Assembly: GCA_947260045.1 (NCBI GenBank)
Contig: CAMYOP010000167.1
Location: 3,497 to 9,866, forward strand
Direction: 5' to 3'
Length of the DNA: 6,370 bases
Origin: an uncultured Desulfobulbaceae bacterium
Lineage (GTDB): Bacteria; Desulfobacterota; Desulfobulbia; Desulfobulbales; Desulfobulbaceae
This document shows positions 5,599-6,370 of this stretch, in pieces (position 1 is the stretch's first letter; each line of letters starts with the position of its first letter). A program made the translations under genes and the position numbers. Under the pieces are notes generated by a model that saw only the letters and a program-made list of their open reading frames with translations, was not told where the DNA came from and searched no databases.

Positions 5599-6370
5599 CC
5601 CTCCAGGGCAAGTTCAATGAGCCTGTCCAGCAAGGCCGGGAAGCTCAGGCCGTACTCGGCGGCGGCCTGTGGAAGAAGGCTTGTTGGCGTCATGCCTGGG
5701 ATTGTATTGGTTTCAAGAAGGTAGATCACATCGTCACGTATTATCATGTCTGTCCGGCTATATCCTCTCAATTGAAGCGCTTTATGGGCCTTTAGACCAT
5801 ATTCCTGGGCTTGCTGCCAAAGGTGCTTGTCAACTTGAGCGGGACACACTTCTTTGGTCGCACCAGGTGTGTACTTTGCCTCATAGTTGAAAAATTCGTA
5901 TTGCTCGTCTGGTAGTATTTCAACTAGGGGCAGGGCGCTGAGCTTCTTGTTGCCAATTACGCCAACCGTTATTTCTCTGCCGGAGAGAAACTCTTCCACC
6001 ATTACTTCATTATCGTGCCTGAATGCCAGTTCCAGAGCAGGCTGTAAGTCTTCTTTCTGTTTTACTATGGACATGCCGATAGAAGAGCCTTGTTTTACTG
6101 GTTTGATCACAAGGGGGAGTTTCAATTTTTGCAGTAAACGAGAGGGGTTTTTTACATCTTCTGCCTCTGCCATCTCCCAGTTGGCCACAGGGAGCCCGTG
6201 GAGTTTATAGAGGGTTTTGGCCAGATTTTTATCCATTGCCAAGGCGCTGCCAAGGACTCCGCCTCCCTGATAGGGAATATGCAGGAGCTCAAGCAAACCT
6301 TGTACTGTCCCGTCTTCGCCATGGATGCCATGGAGTAAAATGAAGGCGACATCTATCTTTTTAGCATCAG
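5571..6370 (-). CDS. ddl: D-alanine-D-alanine ligase, 5' end beyond the window
   Basis: Ddl joins two D-alanines with ATP in the cytoplasm to supply the dipeptide end of the peptidoglycan precursor. The 265 visible residues (first full codon at 6368) run to the stop; roughly the first 50-100 residues lie outside the window. In order they show HGIHGEDG (13-20), the ATP-grasp strand KPVKQGSSIG (89-98), EEFLSGREITVG (125-136), the YEAKY loop (162-166) and the metal/substrate-binding end with R205-T-D207, Glu219, Asn221 and PGMTPTSLLP (224-233). The tyrosine of YEAKY fits D-Ala-D-Ala rather than D-Ala-D-lactate specificity. A TTG at 6296 could look like a start, but the conserved HG-x(2)-GEDG motif upstream in the same frame shows the gene continues off the edge. 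It is convergent with serS, 32 bp between stops. Base composition is much richer in G+C than the left block (39 of 60 at 5641-5700). Confidence 0.96.
   Translation of the reverse strand, partial: DAKKIDVAFILLHGIHGEDGTVQGLLELLHIPYQGGGVLGSALAMDKNLAKTLYKLHGLPVANWEMAEAEDVKNPSRLLQKLKLPLVIKPVKQGSSIGMSIVKQKEDLQPALELAFRHDNEVMVEEFLSGREITVGVIGNKKLSALPLVEILPDEQYEFFNYEAKYTPGATKEVCPAQVDKHLWQQAQEYGLKAHKALQLRGYSRTDMIIRDDVIYLLETNTIPGMTPTSLLPQAAAEYGLSFPALLDRLIELALEGKKLQGEIS

Noticed and set aside
5887..6210. Plus-strand reading frame of 107 codons
   Set aside because: It is antisense to ddl, which has all conserved motifs in this stretch; the product resembles reversed-strand noise rich in Ser and Thr.
6152..6352. 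Minus-strand reading frame of 66 codons overlapping ddl
   Set aside because: It is a shifted frame of ddl; the conserved HG-x(2)-GEDG motif lies in the ddl frame over the same bases.

Overview
The window looks like a chromosomal segment of a Gram-negative, anaerobe-type bacterium. The style of the SerRS, Ddl and TatC proteins suggests Desulfobacterota (Desulfobulbales-like). This is an inference from protein style only, because no rRNA or other diagnostic marker is present.

Layout from left to right. Positions 1-272 hold no convincing gene but carry three inverted repeats, one of them a perfect 14-bp hairpin (141-179) made of two TTTCCGGAAA palindromes spaced 21 bp apart. A minus-strand block follows, transcribed from about 3971 down to 273. 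It holds a divergent TatC homologue (3258-3971), an exported right-handed beta-helix protein (1539-3239) and a PqqD/HPr-kinase-like fusion protein (273-1460). The tatC to beta-helix gap is only 17 bp, so those two are probably co-transcribed. The HPrK-like gene follows after 78 bp and has a possible promoter of its own. Positions 3972-4260 form a divergent intergenic region with an interrupted hairpin and an AT-rich leader. On the plus strand lies serS (4261-5538), a complete and canonical seryl-tRNA synthetase. Convergent to it is the 3' part of a D-alanine-D-alanine ligase gene (5571-6370), whose N-terminus is cut off by the right edge.

serS and ddl are ordinary housekeeping genes with medium to high G+C. 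The left half is more AT-rich and looks accessory: an exported beta-helix protein of the kind that binds or cleaves polysaccharides, beside a P-loop kinase-like protein carrying an N-terminal PqqD/RRE-type peptide-recognition domain. HPr-kinase-like proteins partnered with PqqD-type proteins are known from cell-surface or exopolysaccharide loci and, separately, from lasso-peptide tailoring. The fused form here is the best candidate for something poorly described. The TatC homologue is also unusual: it keeps the TatC scaffold but seems to lack the glutamate and surrounding loop residues that in E. coli read the twin-arginine signal. None of the four visible gene starts has a clear Shine-Dalgarno sequence.
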